Assembly: GCA_937934305.1 (NCBI GenBank)
Contig: CALHAG010000014.1
Location: 53,897-117,896, forward strand
DNA length: 64,000 nt
Direction of reading: 5' to 3'
Origin: Candidatus Caldarchaeum subterraneum
GTDB lineage: Archaea > Thermoproteota > Nitrososphaeria_A > Caldarchaeales > Caldarchaeaceae
Shown: piece after piece, positions 32,442-41,282 of the stretch
Numbering within the stretch: position 1 is the first letter of the stretch
How the letters are laid out: the number at the start of each line of letters is the position of its first letter
Position numbers and translations under genes: made by a program
The notes under the pieces: generated by a model
What the model saw: only the letters and a program-made list of their open reading frames with translations
The model's database searches: none
Told to the model about the DNA's origin: nothing

Positions 32442-34168
32442 GTAGACATTCTCCCCGCTGCGACAATTCTCTGGCTGAGGTCAAACCCTGGAGGAAGCTT
32501 CACATCCTCCAGCCATCTTCCCGGCGGAACCATCGGGAAAACAAGCTCACCTGTGTCAACGGGCACGTCAACGGTTAGGGCCGAGTTTGTCCTCACAGCA
32601 CGCATCACCGCCTTCAACAACTCATCATAGCTTTCAACCCGAACAGCCTCGACGCCAAAAGCCTCGGAGAGCTTGACAAGGTCTGTCCGGTCGTTGTATT
32701 CGACGTCCTTATACCGCTTGTTGTAGAACATGTCTTGCCACTGCTTCACCATGCCGAGGGAGCGGTTGTCGAAAATCACGGTTATCACGGGCAGCTCATA
32801 ATCGGCTACGCAGGCGAGGGTTTGGCAGGTCATGAGGAAGCTGCCGTCGCCGTCGAGGTTCATCACTATCCTGTCGGGTGCTGCTGCTTTTGCGCCGAAG
32901 GCTGCTGGCAGGCCGAACCCCATGGTTCCCAGGCCTCCGCTGGTCAACCATGTTCCCGGTGTCCTGTTTTTCCAGAAAAGCTGAGCCCACATCTGATGCT
33001 GCCCTACCCCCGTCGAGACAATTGTGTCGGGTGGAACCGCGTCCGTCAACAGTGAGACAACTTTCCACGAATGTAGAACACGTCCGTCATCCATGGCCAT
33101 CATGTATTCCTCGTATGCTTCCCCGATTTCCCGCAGCTTCTTCGCCAGCTGGCACTCAGGCCTGCGCGCCACGATGGCTTTGGTGTATTCGACAAGTTCT
33201 CCCAACACTTTCCGCGCGTCTCCTGGAAGGGAAACGGTCGGGCGAACGTTTTTTCCGAACTCGCTGACGTCGATGTCTATGTGGATGGTTTTCCTGTTTT
33301 TCTCAAACTCTTTGGCGGGGCCTATCGCTCTGTCCGAGAGTCTTGAGCCGATGCATATGACGAGGTCTGACTCGACGATGGCGAGGTCCGCCTCCACTCT
33401 GCCATGCATGCCAACGACACCCAACACCAGTGGATGGTCCTCGGGCACAGCTCCCTTGCCCATCGTCGTAGTAACAATCGGCGCGGCAATATGCTCAGCC
33501 AGCTCCAGAATTTCTTTTCCAGCCATGCTGTATACCGCGCCGCCTCCCACCAGCAGCACAGGCTTCTCCGCCTCCGCTATCAGCTTCGCCGCCTGCTTGA
33601 TGGACTCGATGTCGGGCTCAGGTAAAGGCCTGTTGAAAAGCGGCTCAGGCTGGATGTCATAGTTTTCCTCCACCTCCTCCATGAAGACGTCCCTAGGGAG
33701 GTCGAGGAGCGTTGGACCGGGTCGGTGATGTGCTGCAATGTTGTAGGCGTTGACGAATTCTTGGAGAACTCTCTGCGGGTCTTTGACTGTGACGGCGTAT
33801 TTGATATGTGGAAGGACGAGGCCGACGATGTCTGCTTCTTGGAAGGCGTCGGTGCCCATGAAAGCGCGCACCACTTGTCCTGTTATCGCGACGACGGGGG
33901 AGCTGTCCATGTAGGCGTCGACGAGGCCTGTTATCAGGTTGGTGGCCCCGGGCCCCGATGTTCCGCTGCACACACCGGGTCTCCGCTTGACACGTGCATA
34001 GCCCTCCGCCGCATGGGCTGCCTGCTGCTCATGTCTCATCAATATGCTCTTGATGTCGGAGTCGCGTAGGGCGTCGTAGAAAGGCATGTTGGCTCCGCCG
34101 GGTATGCCGAAGACATACTCTACGCCTTTCTTCTCCATTATCTTAACTAATGCGTCTGCCGCCCTCAT
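32438..34168 (-). CDS. ilvB: Acetolactate synthase large subunit
   Basis: The 576-aa TPP enzyme has FGIPGGANMPFYDAL, the catalytic Glu in RHEQQAAHAAEGYAR, the FAD-domain GMHGRVEADLAI, and the TPP motif DGDGSFLMTCQTL to FDNRSLG. It condenses pyruvate, or pyruvate with 2-oxobutyrate. It overlaps leuA (4 bp) upstream and ilvN (4 bp) downstream, so translational coupling along the operon is likely. Confidence 0.95.
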   Translation of the reverse strand: MRAADALVKIMEKKGVEYVFGIPGGANMPFYDALRDSDIKSILMRHEQQAAHAAEGYARVKRRPGVCSGTSGPGATNLITGLVDAYMDSSPVVAITGQVVRAFMGTDAFQEADIVGLVLPHIKYAVTVKDPQRVLQEFVNAYNIAAHHRPGPTLLDLPRDVFMEEVEENYDIQPEPLFNRPLPEPDIESIKQAAKLIAEAEKPVLLVGGGAVYSMAGKEILELAEHIAAPIVTTTMGKGAVPEDHPLVLGVVGMHGRVEADLAIVESDLVICIGSRLSDRAIGPAKEFEKNRKTIHIDIDVSEFGKNVRPTVSLPGDARKVLGELVEYTKAIVARRPECQLAKKLREIGEAYEEYMMAMDDGRVLHSWKVVSLLTDAVPPDTIVSTGVGQHQMWAQLFWKNRTPGTWLTSGGLGTMGFGLPAAFGAKAAAPDRIVMNLDGDGSFLMTCQTLACVADYELPVITVIFDNRSLGMVKQWQDMFYNKRYKDVEYNDRTDLVKLSEAFGVEAVRVESYDELLKAVMRAVRTNSALTVDVPVDTGELVFPMVPPGRWLEDVKLPPGFDLSQRIVAAGRMST

Positions 34169-35688
34169 TCTGTCTCCAGCCTCCTCTGCTCAAACAAGAG
34201 CTGGTGAACCGCGCTCGTGAAAGCTGAGACAACAGCCAGCGAGGGGTCGGAGCCTATTCCTCGGCCAACAAACTCAACACCTCCAGAAGCGAGGACAACC
34301 TCTGCCTCGGAGCTCTGGCCGCCGGCGAACGGGGCATGTATCTTGTAGTCGATTATCTCGAAGTCGGCGATTCGCTGAGCCGCGTTGGTGACAGCGTTTA
34401 ACGCTGCTTCAACCGCCGATGCCCCCTCTCCGTCGCCTGTGACAAGCTCGCCCGCAACCATTAAATCAACCTGAGCCTTGAAAACGTTTCCAGCCAGCAT
34501 TAGAAACAGGTTTTTGACATAGGAGCGCTGCTGGCTCCGCCTGCCATAAACCTCCTCCGCATAGTTGAGCACAATCTCCTCCGAAACCTTTCCACCAGAG
34601 TCCGCGAACTCCTTGATTCGTCCAAGTATCTTCGCCACCTTCTCCCTGTCGACCGTGAAGCCATGCTCTCTGAGGAAGGACTCGAGCCCGTGTATTCCCG
34701 AGTGTTTGCCGAAAACTATTCTGCGTCGTCTGCCGAATACTTCTGGCATCACGGGTTCATAGGTTCGGGGGTTGCCGAGAACGCCGTGTACATGTATTCC
34801 GCTTTCGTGTGCAAATGCGTTGTCGCCTATTATCGCCTTGTTCTTCGGCACAGTTATGCCCATGAGCTTCTCAACAAGCCTTGAAACTCTGAAAATTTTT
34901 TCAAACTTTATCCCTGTTTCGACACCGTAGAGAAACCTGAGAGCGGCTACAATCTCCTCCAAGCTCGCGTTTCCAGCTCTCTCGCCTATTCCGTTGATGG
35001 TTGCGTGAACAATCTCGGCACCCGCCTCCACACCGGCCAACGAGTTCGCCACCGCGAGGCCGAAGTCGTCGTGGCAGTGGACCGCGACAGGGATTTTGAC
35101 CGTGTTCCTTACCTCGGTAACTATTTTCTTCATGGCGAGTGGCAGGGCTGTGCCTACTGTGTCGGGGATGTCTACGCTGTCGGCGCCCGCTTCTTCAACG
35201 GCTTTGAAGACACGGAGCAGGAAAGGCAGCTCTGTCCGTGTTGCATCCTCGGCCGAGAAGTGTACTGTGAAGCCGTATGATTTGGCGTATTCCACGGCTG
35301 AGACGGCTTTCTCGTATGCTTGTTCGCGGGTGAGGCGGAGCTTGTGCTGGAGATGTATGTCGGAGGTGGCTATGAATACGTGTATCCACTCGGGCTCCAC
35401 CTTGGCGGCGGCGTCTATGTCGGTTTTCTCGCACCGGGACAGTACACAGACCTTGGCGCCGAGACCCATGCCGGTTATCTCCTTGATGGCCGATGACTCG
35501 CCGAGCGAGACAGGCGGAAACCCTGCCTCGATAACGTCGACACCCAAGTCAGCCAACGCCTCAGCCAGCCTAACCTTGTCAGCGGGCCTCAAAGCAGCTC
35601 CAGCAGTCTGCTCACCGTCACGAAGCGTCGTGTCAAAGACCAACACCCTCTCCGGTAACTTCAGCTCGAGAAAATCACGCCACGCCAT
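34165..35688 (-). CDS. leuA: 2-isopropylmalate synthase
   Basis: The 507-aa protein begins with FDTTLRDGEQTAGAALRP and has AVHCHDDFGLAVANSLAG and INGIGERAGNASLEE, the metal and acetyl-CoA site pattern of LeuA. A C-terminal LeuA allosteric domain (about 370-507) is present. Citramalate synthase (CimA) is the main alternative, as the families are close, but operon context with IlvB/N/C does not separate the two. The leader upstream is about 75-85 nt from the TATA-like box at 35795. Confidence 0.85.
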   Translation of the reverse strand: MAWRDFLELKLPERVLVFDTTLRDGEQTAGAALRPADKVRLAEALADLGVDVIEAGFPPVSLGESSAIKEITGMGLGAKVCVLSRCEKTDIDAAAKVEPEWIHVFIATSDIHLQHKLRLTREQAYEKAVSAVEYAKSYGFTVHFSAEDATRTELPFLLRVFKAVEEAGADSVDIPDTVGTALPLAMKKIVTEVRNTVKIPVAVHCHDDFGLAVANSLAGVEAGAEIVHATINGIGERAGNASLEEIVAALRFLYGVETGIKFEKIFRVSRLVEKLMGITVPKNKAIIGDNAFAHESGIHVHGVLGNPRTYEPVMPEVFGRRRRIVFGKHSGIHGLESFLREHGFTVDREKVAKILGRIKEFADSGGKVSEEIVLNYAEEVYGRRSQQRSYVKNLFLMLAGNVFKAQVDLMVAGELVTGDGEGASAVEAALNAVTNAAQRIADFEIIDYKIHAPFAGGQSSEAEVVLASGGVEFVGRGIGSDPSLAVVSAFTSAVHQLLFEQRRLETE

Positions 35689-35794
35689 AACACATCACCA
35701 CAAAACCCACAGTAGAGGAGACGGCGACAGAGGAGCTTAGAAACCAAACCGGCGAAGCAATAATCTCACTCCTCTCTACCAACCCTCGTCAAGA

Positions 35795-35804
35795 GGTATA
35801 TAAC
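35795..35804 (-). promoter_or_regulatory. TATA-like box for the leuA operon with long leader
   Basis: On the minus strand GTTATATACC (complement of 35795-35804) is the best TATA match upstream of leuA. It lies about 107-116 bp before the ATG, giving a leader near 80 nt, unusual in this window of near-leaderless genes. Within the leader GTAGAGAGGAG can partly pair with CTCCTCTAC. Confidence 0.4.
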
Positions 35805-35818
35805 GTTTTTGCCGTTTT

Positions 35819-35915
35819 TCATTCCGAAACTTTTTCAGCGGCCGCTGTCTCGGTTATGCCCAGTTTTTTGAGGAGTGGTTTGATGTTGGGTTTGGATGTG
35901 CCCACGGTTTTGGCC
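35819..35915 (-). pseudogene. Orphaned 3' end of top6B
   Basis: On the minus strand this codes for KTVGTSKPNIKPLLKKLGIT followed by ETAAAEKVSE and a stop. The first part is identical at DNA level (54 bp) to the end of the intact top6B at 41283-42857; the last codons match at protein level (LGITE) but use different synonymous codons and then diverge. It has no upstream coding part: beyond 35915 the frame runs on by chance to 36109. It looks like the original gene end displaced by insertion of the 5.5-kb island. Confidence 0.75.
35862..35915 (+). repeat. 54-bp direct repeat, left copy (att-like)
   Basis: It is identical base for base to 41338-41391 in the same orientation. On the minus strand it encodes the conserved end of Top6B. 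Identity stops sharply on the island side after GGCC, and on the gene-end side only protein-level similarity continues. Confidence 0.9.
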
Positions 35916-36156
35916 TTTTCCAGCGTGTCTATGTTTTCGGCGGGGCAGTTTTTTATGAGAGGTTTAGAGGCAAGGCGGAAGCAACTAGTCTGTTCCGTTA
36001 TTGTCGGCGTTAGGTGGAGTTGCTTTACCTGTGACGTAGTCGGCTGCGGGTGTGGCCGTTTGAAATTGGTTACACGTATCCTTTTACTGGGAAGCGTCCT
36101 GTAATGCACGCGGTCGAAACTGTTTATAAAAGAGTTGTTTAGGTATTGTTGAAAAC
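35916..36156. other. Left island flank without a clear gene
   Basis: 241 bp between the repeat and the methyltransferase gene. The minus strand is open to 36109 by chance and shows no recognisable protein. Near its right end lies the promoter of the methyltransferase gene. Confidence 0.4.
36123..36130 (+). promoter_or_regulatory. TATA-like box for the methyltransferase gene
   Basis: TTTATAAA lies about 27-34 bp before the ATG at 36157, preceded by a BRE-like CGAAAC at 36115-36120. The two island genes are probably transcribed together from here. Confidence 0.5.
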
Positions 36157-39100
36157 ATGTCGACAGGTTTGGATTTGGATGATGTGGTTACTAGTATTAG
36201 GGATGCGGTTAGTAGGGCGCAGAGTGAGGAGGATGTTAGGGTGCGTGTTTCGGGTGTGATCGAGCAGAAGATTCTTCAACCTCTTGGGATTAATTCGGTG
36301 GGCAGGTATGAGTATACGCTTGTGTCTGGTGTGAGGATTGATGCGTTGTATGGGCATGTTTTAATCGAGTATAAGGCTCCCGGCAAGCTTTCCAACAAAT
36401 CTGATATAGCCAATGCGAAGGCGCAGTTGGTCAGGTATATTGAGAAGGAGGCGGAGGTTGAGAATAGGTATGGGAATTTTCTGGGTGTGATTATTAGTGA
36501 TAGGATTGGTTTTCTGAGGTATAATCCGCGGGCCTCTGGTGATAAGTGGGTTTTGCGGGGGCCTTATGATATTAACCGTGAGACTGTGGTTAAGCTTGTT
36601 GAGGCTTTGCGTGGTCTTCAGAGGAAGAGTCTTAATGTTGAGTCGCTTGTTAGGGATTTTGGGCCTCAGTCTGATGTTGCTAAGAAGATGGTGAGGCTTC
36701 TTTATGAGCGGTTGATGGGTAGCAAGTCTGCGAGGGTTAGGGTTCTTTTTGAGGACTGGTTTAGGCTTTTCTCGCAGACTACGGGTTATTCTCCTGATAA
36801 GCTCAGGGAGCTTAAGAGGCTTGTTGAGGAGTATGGTTTTAGGGGGAAGGTTGACTATAATTTTGTGATTTTCTCTCTTCATACCTATTATGCTTTGGTT
36901 ATGAAGCTTTTGGCTGCGGAGATTGCTTATCTCTATGGTGCGGGTAGGTGGCTGAAGTCGTATGTCGGGGAGTTGGAGAATGCGTATCTTAGGGGCGGTG
37001 TTGATTCTCTGAAGACGGTTTTGAGGGAGCTTGAGGAGGGAGGGGTGTTTGCTAATCTGCTGAATATTGTTAATTTTATTGAGGGGGATTATTTTTCATG
37101 GTATTTGGATGTGTTGGATAAGGATTTGGGTGATGCTGTTGCTGAGGTTGCGAGGCGGTTGTCTGATTATGAGCCTGCGACGCCTCAGCTTGAGCCTGAG
37201 CTGGCTCGTGACTTGTTGAAGCGGCTCTATGAGTCGCTTATTCCCCGTGATGTGCGTCATAAGCTGGGTGAGTTTTATACGCCTGACTGGTTGGCTGAGC
37301 TTGTTTTGAATGAGGTGGGGTTAACGGTGGAGAGGTTTGAGGAGCTTGGTGCAGAGAATCGTCTGAGACCTCTTGAGCTGCGTGTGCTGGACCCTGCCTG
37401 CGGTTCGGGGACTTTTCTGGTTCTTTATCTTCGTAGGTTGCGTGAATATGCTGAGGAGCATTATATGGTGGACCAGCTTGTTGAACATGTTTTGCGGAAT
37501 GTTGTTGGCTTTGATTTGAACCCGTTGGCCGTTATTGCCGCTCGGACGAATTATTTGCTGGCTATTGGTGATCTTTTGACGTATGCGAGGGGGCGTGTTG
37601 AGATTCCTGTTTATCTGGCTGATAGTATTTTGGTGGAGACTAAGAGTGACCTTCGTGGTCAGGTGTTTGTTTTGAGGACGGTGGTTGGCTCGTTTGAGAT
37701 TCCGAAGACGGTTGTTGATAGTGGGCTTCTTTCGAATGTGTTGTCGGATATTAGGATGGCTGTTGATAATCGTTATACGGTGAATGAGTTTAGGGGATTT
37801 GTTGGTTCTAGGTATCAGCTTTCTGAGGGTGAGGTGGATGTTTTGGCGAAGTTGTTTGATGTTTTTCTGAAGCTTGAGCGTGAGGGGAAGAATCATGTCT
37901 GGGTCTCGATTGTGAGGAATGCTTTCGCCCCGATTCTGAAGGGGCGGTTTGACTATGTGGTGGGTAATCCTCCTTGGGTTAATTGGGAGAACCTGCCTGA
38001 AGATTATAGGGCGATAGCTAAGCCCTTGTGGGAGAATGTGTATGGTCTTGTCGGTGGCGGTGCAGGGAGTTTTAAACGTGATTTGGCTACATTTTTCTTG
38101 GTGAGATGTTTCGACAATTATCTGAAGCCCGGTGGTAGACTTGGATTTCTAATGCCTTTTACGGTATTTAAGGCGATGGCAGGTGCGGGTTTTAGGAAAT
38201 TTTTAGCCACGAAAACTAGGGTTGTTATTTTACATGATATGGTGACACTTTACCCCTTTGAGGATGCTGTTAACAGAACGTCGGCCATCATAGTGGAGAA
38301 AGTTTGCGAGCTCTCGGACATCAACTCCGGGAAATGTCTCGAGATAAACAAAGTAGCAGCCGAGAATAAGAATGTGAGACATGTCATATGGAGTAACAAG
38401 CTGGGAAAACCAATAGGAGCCAGCATGGCTCTTGAAGAGGTGCTAAAGGTAACTGATATGTATGTGGGGATAATGGCCCCAATTTTTGAGAGTAATGCCT
38501 CGAGTCCATGGATACAGACAACAGTGAATCTATTACCAGTCATACGTAAGATAATCTCTGGCACCTCAACATATAGAGCATATGCGGGTGTCCTTACAGC
38601 ATTGAACCAAGTATACTGTGTCCAAGTAGAGGGGAGACTGCCCGACGGCAGACTGATGATAAAAAACCCATCAGAGCCAGGACAGAAAAAAAGGGTCAAG
38701 CAAGCAGAGGCGGCAATTGAGCCTGAGCTCGTCTATCCCTTGATTAGAGGAAGAGACGTAAAAAAATGGTATGTAGACCACAAGGACAGGTATATTATTT
38801 TACCCCATGATAATAGTTCAGGTGCCCCTCTGTCTCATAGTACGTTTAAGGTAAAGTATCCCAATACATACAAATACCTTTATCATTATAAGGAGGAACT
38901 TGTTAATAGGTCGATCAAACCCTTCATCCAAGCTCACAAAAAGAAGAAACTGAGCGAGCTTTACGATAAGTTCTACATTTTAGACAACATAGGTAAATAC
39001 ACTTTTGCTCCATACAAGGTTGTTTGGAAGAATATAGCGGGTGCGATTACGGGCAAAGCCACTGATTTTCAAGCAGCAGTAGTTGAACCCAGAAATGATA

Positions 39101-39834
39101 AATGGTTAGGACCAAAAATTGTTATACCCAACGTCAAACTAATGCTCACACCAGTAGCCGATAAAGATGAAGCATACTACCTCTGCGCTATCCTCAACTC
39201 AACACCAATAAAATATGTAGCAGCCTCGTACATGATAGAAACCGGTATCTCAACAAACCTGTATGAATATATCATTCTCCCTAAATACGATGCCCGCAAC
39301 AAACTACATAGAGACATAGCCGAACTTGGAAAAAAAGCACACGAACTAGCCGCTCAAATATATGCCAGTAACAAACCCGACCTAATCGACCAGCTAAGAT
39401 ACGTAGAGAATGAAATCGACAAAGCCGTTGCGGAGCTTTATGGTTTGTCTGATGAGGAGCTTGCTGAGATTAAGCGTTTCTTCGCCATATTAGCTGGAGA
39501 AGAGATGCCTGAGGAAGAGGCTGTAGACGAGGATGAGAAGGCTGAGCTAACGGTAACGTTCCCCAAAACAGTTCTCACACCCAACCAGCCCGAAACCATA
39601 ACCATACACATCATCAACCCCGACAGCCAACCCCTCACAATAACCCTCCAACTCCCAGACAACCAGACAAAAACACTCACAACAAACTCACAAGAACACA
39701 GCCAAGACATACCCATAAACCCCCTCCCACCCGGCACATACACACTCACCTACACAATCCAAACAAACAACCAAACCATCAAACAAGAAAACATAGAAAT
39801 CACAGTAACCCAACCAAGAAGGTTCAGAACATAA
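36157..39834 (+). CDS. Nuclease-methyltransferase (type IIG/PglX-like) with beta-sandwich tail
   Basis: In 1225 aa, the N-terminal RIDALYGHVLIEYKAPG (D62, E71, K73) followed by QLVRY (Q90, Y94) is a PD-(D/E)XK nuclease of the type seen in type IIG enzymes. The methyltransferase has motif I LDPACGSGTF (411-420) and catalytic NPPW (604-607), as in N6-adenine/N4-cytosine enzymes. About 650-1100 should hold the specificity domain. From about 1129 an Ig-like segment (LTVTFPKTVLTPNQPETITI, NPLPPGTYTLTYTI) is appended, which is odd for a restriction enzyme. The TAA abuts the brxL ATG. PglX of BREX lacks the nuclease, so this is either type IIG or a nuclease-bearing PglX relative. Confidence 0.8.
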   Translation: MSTGLDLDDVVTSIRDAVSRAQSEEDVRVRVSGVIEQKILQPLGINSVGRYEYTLVSGVRIDALYGHVLIEYKAPGKLSNKSDIANAKAQLVRYIEKEAEVENRYGNFLGVIISDRIGFLRYNPRASGDKWVLRGPYDINRETVVKLVEALRGLQRKSLNVESLVRDFGPQSDVAKKMVRLLYERLMGSKSARVRVLFEDWFRLFSQTTGYSPDKLRELKRLVEEYGFRGKVDYNFVIFSLHTYYALVMKLLAAEIAYLYGAGRWLKSYVGELENAYLRGGVDSLKTVLRELEEGGVFANLLNIVNFIEGDYFSWYLDVLDKDLGDAVAEVARRLSDYEPATPQLEPELARDLLKRLYESLIPRDVRHKLGEFYTPDWLAELVLNEVGLTVERFEELGAENRLRPLELRVLDPACGSGTFLVLYLRRLREYAEEHYMVDQLVEHVLRNVVGFDLNPLAVIAARTNYLLAIGDLLTYARGRVEIPVYLADSILVETKSDLRGQVFVLRTVVGSFEIPKTVVDSGLLSNVLSDIRMAVDNRYTVNEFRGFVGSRYQLSEGEVDVLAKLFDVFLKLEREGKNHVWVSIVRNAFAPILKGRFDYVVGNPPWVNWENLPEDYRAIAKPLWENVYGLVGGGAGSFKRDLATFFLVRCFDNYLKPGGRLGFLMPFTVFKAMAGAGFRKFLATKTRVVILHDMVTLYPFEDAVNRTSAIIVEKVCELSDINSGKCLEINKVAAENKNVRHVIWSNKLGKPIGASMALEEVLKVTDMYVGIMAPIFESNASSPWIQTTVNLLPVIRKIISGTSTYRAYAGVLTALNQVYCVQVEGRLPDGRLMIKNPSEPGQKKRVKQAEAAIEPELVYPLIRGRDVKKWYVDHKDRYIILPHDNSSGAPLSHSTFKVKYPNTYKYLYHYKEELVNRSIKPFIQAHKKKKLSELYDKFYILDNIGKYTFAPYKVVWKNIAGAITGKATDFQAAVVEPRNDKWLGPKIVIPNVKLMLTPVADKDEAYYLCAILNSTPIKYVAASYMIETGISTNLYEYIILPKYDARNKLHRDIAELGKKAHELAAQIYASNKPDLIDQLRYVENEIDKAVAELYGLSDEELAEIKRFFAILAGEEMPEEEAVDEDEKAELTVTFPKTVLTPNQPETITIHIINPDSQPLTITLQLPDNQTKTLTTNSQEHSQDIPINPLPPGTYTLTYTIQTNNQTIKQENIEITVTQPRRFRT

Positions 39835-41280
39835 ATGAGCTCCCACGACCTCTACAGAAAAATCCAACTTTTCTTCGGCGATCTCGCAACCAACAAACAT
39901 CTCGCATCAACCCGAGAATACAACATGCTCCCAAGATACGTAGTCGAACACCTCGTCTCAGAATTCACAAAACTACACGGCCCAGCAGACTACGCACAAA
40001 AACTATCACAATACCTCGCAACCCACTACAAAGAAGCGAGAGAAAAAGACAAAGTCCTCCACGAAACCATGAACGGAAACACAGTCCAGCTAATAGACGA
40101 AGTCAAAGTAGAAACAGACGTCAGCATAGAAAACTACCGCACACATCTCATGAACCTTGGAATAAGAGATGCCATGATAGCCAAACCAGTCATAAACCAA
40201 TACGAAAACCTACTCGTCACAGGCATGTGGGGAATGGCGACAATCCAATACAACCCAGAAATAGTTCCACGAGACATCAAAGGCGAACCACTACTCACAC
40301 CAATAATCGTCACAGAATTCAAACCCTTCCAAAGCCCCGTAACAGACCCCAACATCCTAAAAGACGCAAGACCAGCATTCACCTTCGACGAATGGCTCGA
40401 CACACTCGTCAACACAATAGGACTAAACCATGAAAGATACAGCAAACGCCAAAAACTAGTCCTCATCTCCCGCCTCATACCCCTCGTCGAAAACAACACC
40501 AACACCATAGAACTCGGGCCAAGAGCAACAGGCAAAACCTACATCTACCGCAACACAACCTACTACACACGAATCTTCTCAGGCGGAAACATATCCCCCG
40601 CAGTCCTCTTCTACCACATAGCAAGACGAAGCCTCGGAGAAATAGCCGTAAAAGACACCGTAATATTCGACGAAATAAGCAAAATCAAGTTCAGCAACCC
40701 CGACGAAATGATGGGAAAACTCAAAGACTACATGGAAAGCGGACACTACGAAAGAGGTCCCAAAAAAGCCTACAGCACATGCTCACTCGTATTCATGGGC
40801 AACATATCAGTCGAAACACGGGGAACAGCCTACGCACCAATAGAAGAATTCACCTACGTCCTACCCGAACCCATGAGAGACAGCGCATTCATAGACAGAC
40901 TCAACGCCGTAATCCCAGGATGGGAACTCCCCAAGATAAGCCACTCAGCCCTCCACCTCAGCAAAGGATACGGAATAGCAAGCGACTACTACGCCGAAGC
41001 CCTCCACGAACTCCGCAAACAAGACTACCAACACATCATCCAACAAGAAACACAGCTAATCGGCAACTACACCATAAGAGACGAAAAATCCATCCTCAAG
41101 ACAGCCAGCGCGCTCCTCAAACTCCTCACACCCAACGCCGACAGAGACGGAATAGCACGAGACGAACTCAAACAAATAATGGACATAGCCGTAGAATACC
41201 GCAACCAGGTAAGAGAATGGCTCCACATACTCCAACCCGGCGAATTCCCTAAAGAAAAACTAAGCTACAAAACAAACTAG
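39835..41280 (+). CDS. brxL: BrxL-like AAA+ ATPase (short form)
   Basis: The 481-aa protein follows the BrxL pattern: Walker A ELGPRATGKTYIYRN (226-240), FSGGNISPAVLFYHIARRSLG, Walker B VIFDEISKIKF (276-286), MKDYMESGHYERG-like LKDYMESGHYERG, VFMGNISVE, and PMRDSAFIDRLNAVIPGWELPK. BrxL is the Lon-related DNA-loading ATPase of BREX phage defence. No Lon-type protease domain follows, so this is the short family form. The start abuts the methyltransferase stop; its own stop is 2 bp from the end of top6B on the other strand. PglZ, BrxA, BrxB and BrxC are not in the window. Confidence 0.85.
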   Translation: MSSHDLYRKIQLFFGDLATNKHLASTREYNMLPRYVVEHLVSEFTKLHGPADYAQKLSQYLATHYKEAREKDKVLHETMNGNTVQLIDEVKVETDVSIENYRTHLMNLGIRDAMIAKPVINQYENLLVTGMWGMATIQYNPEIVPRDIKGEPLLTPIIVTEFKPFQSPVTDPNILKDARPAFTFDEWLDTLVNTIGLNHERYSKRQKLVLISRLIPLVENNTNTIELGPRATGKTYIYRNTTYYTRIFSGGNISPAVLFYHIARRSLGEIAVKDTVIFDEISKIKFSNPDEMMGKLKDYMESGHYERGPKKAYSTCSLVFMGNISVETRGTAYAPIEEFTYVLPEPMRDSAFIDRLNAVIPGWELPKISHSALHLSKGYGIASDYYAEALHELRKQDYQHIIQQETQLIGNYTIRDEKSILKTASALLKLLTPNADRDGIARDELKQIMDIAVEYRNQVREWLHILQPGEFPKEKLSYKTN

Positions 41281-41282
41281 CA

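Noticed and set aside
35819..36109. 96-codon minus-strand frame as a functional gene
   Set aside because: Only its last third matches Top6B; the upstream part has no recognisable protein and lies within the island flank. Kept as an orphan 3' end.
36361..37896. Long minus-strand frames inside the methyltransferase gene
   Set aside because: Strong base skew suppresses stops on the opposite strand; products are low-complexity and basic.
36157..41280. Calling a complete BREX system
   Set aside because: PglZ, BrxA, BrxB and BrxC are not present on either side; flanks are topoisomerase and amino-acid genes.
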